NCBI GenBank assembly: GCA_036346205.1
Contig: JARFJB010000749.1
Span: 1,012,501-1,076,500, forward strand
From: Vesta saturnalis
Lineage: Eukaryota; Arthropoda; Insecta; Coleoptera; Lampyridae
Length of the DNA stretch: 64,000 nt
Direction of reading: 5' to 3'
Part shown: positions 58,401 through 64,000 of the stretch, piece by piece
Position numbering within the stretch: the stretch's first letter is position 1
Layout: each line of letters begins with the position of its first letter
Notes under the pieces: generated by a model
Told to the model about the DNA's origin: nothing
What the model saw: only the letters and a program-made list of their open reading frames with translations
Databases searched by the model: none
Translations under genes and position numbers: made by a program

Positions 58401-60007
58401 AGATTAGGGGCCGGTTCTGGACCAGTTGAAGCTCACTCACCCTCTGGTGGTGAGAAATGAAACCTTTTGGAGCTCTTTCAAGGTCAAACTTTTGGCGGGA
58501 GATTTAAATTTTTGGAGCGCTTCAAGGTTGAATTGTCAAGGTCAAAATTTAAACCTAAGAATAGAAATTGCAAGGTCATCATTATGATCATATTACAATT
58601 CTTATAAATCCCAAATCGAGTTTTCAAGGACAAAGAGTAATGACCTGGAGGGGGTATCATATAACATTTCTTAGAAATATAAAAATAGAATCAGTTCATG
58701 GAAACAAGAAGTTTTTATCTAGGTTAGTGGTTTTGAAGGTTGCGGATTTATAATAAAAGGCTTCCTTGGGTGCGCACGATTCAGTAAACTTTTTATTGGT
58801 AGACATGACGAAAGTAATACACATGATAAGAAGAGAAAGTAAAGAAAAAGTATTGAGTATTGAGGAGTTAGTGAAAAAAATAAAAAATAGGTATAGAACT
58901 GTATGAACTGAATAGAAAAATTAAGCAGCTTCGAGTTAAAAAATAAACATGCGTTACTTATAATCTTTAGCGTAGAGATATAATGTAGGTACATAAAAAA
59001 TGTGTGTTTTGGAGAGAACATGCATGAAAGGTGAAATATAAATTTATTAAAAATTAAGTGTTTATATAAATAGTTAATGTTGATATGTACTTAGGGAATA
59101 ATGTGTCATGAAGAAAACAATTCAACAAAAAGTGAAAATTTAATGAAATATGCTTTCAAAAAGGTAAATAAATCATTTTAACATGTTTTGTATTTATATT
59201 TAATGATGAATGAAGCTTGTAACATAAAAAAGCTTGTAATTTTAAAAAGTATTATCAATAAAGTTATGTATCTATGATGTGTAATTTAAAATTTAACTTT
59301 AAATTAAAGTAATGTTGTAGAATTAAATGCTGAAGTGTTGCATAAACGATGGGCGTGCACGCGGAATATATGCCTTGAAGAAAAGTAATGTATGTATACG
59401 TGTAAAATGTTAAAGTGAAAAGACATACGTGTTAAATAATGAAAGGAGACAAAACAAGACTCGATGTCGTCCTTTTCTTCCCTCGGGATGCAGGGGGGCG
59501 GGTAATTATAAAGTCGCTAACATTTTTTAATTTATACCTAATTTCACTTGGAAATTAAACTTTTTACAAACCTGATTGCGTTTTACAGGTCGAACTTTGT
59601 CTATTTCATTTTTTCTTTTACCAAAAAATATTAAAACTAGCCCACTAAACTGACACTCAAATTTTAAGCAAACTACTTTTTTTCTATTTACGATAAGAAA
59701 CAAAAACATACACAATTTGCAAAAGCATTCACGTTTTTAAAATTGATTGATTTTGGGAAGAAGCAATTACCAAATTTTCATAGGAACACTTTCAACTTCA
59801 TCAAGAATTACAGGATAATGTGACCATTTCGCTTTGAAAGCATGGTACGCACGTTTCAATGAAGACAGTCTATATTTAACGCTTATATTACACTAGTCAG
59901 CATTCTACATTACAATTATCGAACCATAACGTTATAATTTTTACACTTTTGATAAATTACATAATTTGTATAAGTTTATGCGTGCATCAATAAAAATTAA
60001 TTTTTAA

Positions 60008-60011
<4 letters not shown>
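58401..60011. other. No gene recognised
   Basis: AT-rich. A short GC-rich patch at 59480-59505 (TGCAGGGGGGCGGG) stands out but has no assigned role. Confidence 0.35.

Positions 60012-60048
<37 letters not shown>
60012..60048. repeat. (TA)n microsatellite
   Basis: About 37 bp of alternating TA. Confidence 0.97.
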
Positions 60049-60053
<5 letters not shown>

Positions 60054-60853
60054 ACATGCATATAAATTGTTAGAATAAGACTGTGCGCATCTAACCTCGA
60101 ATGCTTTCTCTCTCTGACAGCAACTATTCCTGTCACTCATACACAGACTATCAAATTCACTCGCAGACTGACTATCTCACACGAATGCACTAGCCGCGAG
60201 TATCTGGATTAAGTTCTCGTTTTATATGAAAATTAAAAGGTTCCATTTCAATGACATTTCTTCAGTAAATTACACAAATTACATTTAGAATGAAAAGTTG
60301 ATAACATTATATCATTGATGTATGTATTTATTTAAAACTAAAAATAAAACTACTTTATTTATAAATAGACTAAAGATTGAAATTGGTAACATGTTTTAGA
60401 TCTGATTTGTACTTGTTTTGCATTATATTTACATAGTATATTTTTTCAAGTGATCAGTCTATATTTAACGCTTTTACCTTTATAGGAAAAAAAATTTCAC
60501 CTTAAATAATATAGGTACGTAACGATTTCATTGTTTTGATTTACAACATGTACTTTGCAATTTCTAAGTATATTATTACTACCTAATTTCAATTTCAATA
60601 ATATTATATATATGTATATTTATAATAATAATAATCCAAGGATGTTTTTTTAGCTGCAGTAAAATTTTTAGGATAATGAGAATATTTTAGGCTAAATAAT
60701 AAAACAAAAAAATTTAACATTCATTTATTAAAACAGAAAAAAATACTTACAACTACAATAAATGCTACAAAAAAACTATACTAAACAAATTATTCAAATA
60801 CTTATTACTAACATATACTAATTTAAAACTATTCACACATCTAAAACAAATGA
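60049..60853. other. No gene recognised; 3' side of the next gene
   Basis: Very AT-rich. The part near 60700-60853 may be the 3' UTR of the minus-strand frame ending at 60854. Confidence 0.35.
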
Positions 60854-61437
60854 CTAAACTACACTATACACACCAATTTTAATATTTACATCTAAGTCCT
60901 CTAACGTACGCAGCACTTTTTCTGTTTTTGCTATACTTCTAATTTTTTCTAACTCCTGGTTAACCTCCGCTAACTCAACGGTTAGTTGCTCAACACGAGC
61001 CACTCCCGACACCCCACAATTTGCGTATTCTGCCAAAATTTGATGTAACCACCTCACGCTCTTCGCCCTAAATTCTTGCAATGTTGAAGGGCCTTGCGTA
61101 AGATGCGTTGGTGGAGAGGTTGCAAGGCCCTGCTGGTCATCATCCCGTTGTATGAAGGATAGATTCTTCCCTCTATATTGGATTTGGCGAAGTGGCGGTG
61201 GTGATAGTTGTTGTGGTGGTGTGGCAACAACTATTGTTGTTGCCGGTGTAATACTAGAAAAATAATAAATTACATTAGTAATGTGTTAATCAATACATAA
61301 ATCAGTAAATGACAACTTATTTAAGTAACGTATACTTACTTTTCAAAATATCGTGAAAAATCCTTCTCCACATCACTATCTCGGATAGATATGGCAGGAA
61401 TATTTTCATTTGAAGGTGTCAGGAGTCGTTCTGCAGG
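60854..61437 (-). CDS. Two exons of an unidentified protein with Pro-rich and coiled-coil parts
   Basis: Exon A is 61340-61437 (acceptor ACCAG, donor AAAA|GTAAGT) and exon B is 60854-61253 (acceptor TTTCTAG). The junction keeps frame and no stops interrupt the 165 codons. Exon A reads LLTPSNENIPAISIRDSDVE. Exon B has ATTIVVATPPQQLSPPP, then ATSPPTHLTQGPSTLQEFRA, and a C-terminal helix with heptad-like spacing (VEQLTVELAEVNQELEKIRS) that looks like a coiled coil. The 5' exons are not identified. Its layout recalls the C-terminus of Myb/SANT-like or transposon-derived regulatory proteins, but this is a guess. It could also be an intact exon pair of a host gene. Confidence 0.55.
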
Positions 61438-62100
61438 CTGGTAATTAAAACATGGTTACACCAAGATATCTTGCAAAATATGTCTTTGTTTCACACTTTG
61501 TTTACATGTACATCTGTTAACGTTATCAAAATTGCTACCAAGTGGAGTCTTTAGTAGAATGAACTGACCTATGCAAGCGAAGGGTGACGATCTCTAATAA
61601 ATGCAGCATGATCTAGACATGAGAAGGTATTTCATATGATGTCAGTAAGGTTAAGTAAATAGATATTCCCAGTAAACGCCCACTGAAGATAATAAAGGAA
61701 GTGCAATGTCTAAACTTATGCTCTTGCGAATACAATTGCAACGTAATCTAAAGGTAATGAACTAAATCATGTGAAAATATTTCATGCAATATCAGCAAGA
61801 ATAATAATAGGTGTTAATAGATATTCTCAGTAAACACCAGTAATAATAATAATAATAAACAAGTGCAATGTGTGCGTTTGTCTGAACTGAAGTTCTTGCG
61901 AATACTATTGCAACGCAATGTAAAGGTAATGAACTAAATCGTGTGAAAGTATCACATTAAATAATATAATAGCGGCTACGTATTCTTCGTTAATTGTGGA
62001 ATTATTAATTGGACATGTCGAAAGCAGAATTGTGTGGTATTATGATCTATCGAAGCCGCATACATTGCATTGATTGAGGATTGTCTGGAAGTTATATGGC
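61438..62100. repeat. Local tandem repeat (61610-61960) in a non-coding spacer
   Basis: TTGCGAATAC(A/T)ATTGCAACG, CTAAAGGTAATGAACTAAAT and AGATATTC(C/T)CAGTAAAC each occur twice, about 150-180 bp apart, with a partial third start near 61940. The rest of the spacer has no feature. Confidence 0.7.
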
Positions 62101-62131
62101 TGTAACATTTAAGTTAAGGCTGCTACGAATT

Positions 62132-63800
62132 TTAATTCATGCTGATCCTTACGTCTCGGCCGATCATCGCTTTAGTTACTTTTGGATCATAGCATTGATT
62201 ATCATATCCAAAAAACTTCATTCCGATAGATATATTGTCTCGCTTCCGTTGCTTTTCATATGGAACATAAACAAAACATTTAATACCAAAAATATGAAAA
62301 TCCTTCAAATTTGGTTTCGTTCCGTATGAACTCTTTAACGGGGACACGTTTGTTGTTCTGGTAATGACGCGATTTTGCACATAAACTGTTGCCACAACTG
62401 CTTCGCTCCAAAAACTGTATGGCAATTTTGCATAACTTAACATACACCGAGCCATTTTTATTAACGCTCTATTGTTACGTTCCGATTCTCGACTTCGCAT
62501 TTCTCCCTAAACAAACGAATACGTAAATCGAGAATAGTCGTAGATGAATGAAACTAAATAGAATTGTCCATTACTAGATATTGTCTGCATCAGACCCACC
62601 ACATCTATGGATCCAGTGGGGTACTTGATTAGCCTGATGATTTGTTAGGAAACGGTAACCGAGTCAATTTCCGCAATTCACAATATTTAAACCCTCGACC
62701 AAGCCATTTGACAGTATTTTTTGAATTGATTCTGTATCACAATGTCTCAATTGTCGATGGCACTCATGGATGCAATTTTCTTTGTGTTTCAATTGCTGGA
62801 TACACTGCATGAGATTGTCTTAAACGATACAAATTTTCAACCAGATCTGCAACACCAATTTCTTTTCAATTCACCTTAATTTGACAGAAATTCTGATTGA
62901 ATTGTTGATTGAATTGTGATTCAGTTGTTAAACCATTTTCAGCTAAACGGCGAACAGAAAGTAGAAGTCTAATCATATTTGGTGCATACAGTACTTCATT
63001 TGCGGTAGTAAATGGTAAATTATTTTTTCTATCCATGAACATCAATTTACCACTACTTTTTACCTTTGACGTGTACCATATCGCCGTTTTCAACTTTAAT
63101 TACAGCCCTGTATGTAAGTGACGAAAAAAACGAGTTATTATTTGTGATGTGACACTTGAATCAAGAATCCAACCACTGTTTTACGTACTCCTTGTAGTGA
63201 TATACATAAAATCGCGATCATGCGCATAGTTTCCTTTATTTGTATCTGCTGCATTTTTCTTTATTTGAATTATGCTTCTTACTCGATTGCTTTTCATTAT
63301 TCCATTTCGTGCACCTTTCACAGTCGCTCTTAATATGACCCGATTTCTTGCAGAAAAAAACACCTGATTTCTTTCGAAACCGATTTCATTTGCTTTTCAC
63401 TCGAATCACCATCAACTCAATCACTTTTTGTTGCACTAAAGGTCAATTCATTTTCTGGGCGCGTTTCCAATGCTATAATCAATGTGGCGTAGCTTCGTGG
63501 CAAACTACTCAAGAACATTGCAACGGTGCACTTGTCCGACAGTGGCGATTCAACGATATTATTGAGATTTAGGAATAATTCTTGCATTCGATTGACGTGT
63601 TCAATTGTACTCCACATTCATCCATTTTTAAAGAACAAATTAATCGCATTAAATGCATTTTATTACTGAACGTACCCTTCTTATGATACTCTTTCAAGTT
63701 GATCCATGTTTCAATTGCTGACTTTGTTTTTCGGATGTGCGTGAGTTGATCATCTCCAACTGAAAGGCGAATATACGCACTTGTATGGTATCAGGATCTA
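62132..63800 (-). pseudogene. Ty1/copia retrotransposon remnant (gag to integrase)
   Basis: Minus strand. Gag-like: IYALSVGDDQLTHIRKTKSA with ETWINLKEYH (63780-63690), MHLMRLICSLKMDE, and MQELFLNLNNIVESPLSDKC with FLSSLPRSYATLIIALETRP. A zinc-knuckle-like CKKSGHIKSDC region lies near 63350-63300. A protease/integrase-side piece follows (62866-63093, with LYAPNMIRLLLSVRRLAENG). Integrase: ERNNRALIKMARCMLSYAKL, FWSEAVVATVYVQNR, KPNLKDFHIFGIKCFVYVP. The order is that of copia polyproteins. Frames are broken and the central integrase core is largely missing. No LTR was identified. The left boundary may extend slightly below 62132, and the right end is not defined within the window. Confidence 0.88.
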
Positions 63801-64000
63801 TGGTATGTCATGATTTGGAGCTCTTGTAACCTCAAAATAAAATTTTTTTTATAAAATTATTAGGTTGGTAGGTTATGGAAAGCAGGTATACTGTATAGCA
63901 AAGGATGGTATTGGGATGATTTAGTGGTAATTTTGAGACGTTTAACTCCAAAATAAAACCGGATGTCCGTTTTTTATAAAAGTTTTGACCTAAAGCGCTC

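Overview
The window looks like a piece of a large, AT-rich, transposon-laden arthropod (most likely insect) nuclear genome. Supporting this are spliced host genes with 50-80 bp introns, an insect-type Rab, a mitochondrial ribosomal protein gene, and remnants of jockey-like, copia, hAT, PIF/Harbinger, pogo and Tc1/mariner elements. No bacterial-style operons, CRISPR arrays or intact rRNA/tRNA genes are visible. The order of the insect cannot be told from the sequence alone.

Host genes are few. At 5.2-6.7 kb on the minus strand lie a complete four-exon Rab GTPase (5905-6660, in-frame over 195 codons) and, just downstream, the first two coding exons of a NEK8/9-like protein kinase (5232-5491). 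The rest of that kinase is not seen. A PIF/Harbinger element begins 335 bp beyond its last visible exon. At 32.5-33.2 kb is a complete three-exon mRpL32 gene on the minus strand, with a divergent plus-strand candidate first exon 150 bp away. At 60.9-61.4 kb is a two-exon minus-strand reading frame with a proline-rich stretch and a predicted coiled coil, of unknown family.

Transposons with ends I could define by terminal inverted repeats (TIRs) and target duplications (TSDs): Harbinger 2144-4897 (TSD TAA); a 278-bp hAT derivative 14923-15200 (TSD ACATGGGA) sitting in the last codons of a Tc1-like transposase (14671-16269); the parent hAT 20755-25092 (TSD GTTCCTAA); a TA-flanked 872-bp element carrying a tRNA-like gene (16352-17223); a TA-flanked 729-bp element (29567-30295); a long-TIR IS630/mariner-like element 46319-48778 (TA); and a pogo-like element 51458-53991 (TA) inserted in a jockey-like reverse transcriptase. 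All transposase frames are broken by stops or frameshifts. A copia remnant (minus) fills the right end.

The most unusual structures are repeat architectures: a 1-kb near-palindrome set in a (TA)n tract (7.0-8.2 kb); two diverged 2.4-kb tandem copies that each keep CCAAT, TATA and splice-donor motifs in the same order on the minus strand (8.6-12.8 kb); two separate arrays made of tandem subrepeats arranged as facing inverted arms, reminiscent of Foldback elements (36.5-40.3 kb, and 45.3-49.1 kb split by the mariner-like insertion); and a two-level tandem repeat at 41.3-42.7 kb. The window therefore reads as a few small genes in a deep, layered transposon graveyard with several nested insertions whose order can be reconstructed.
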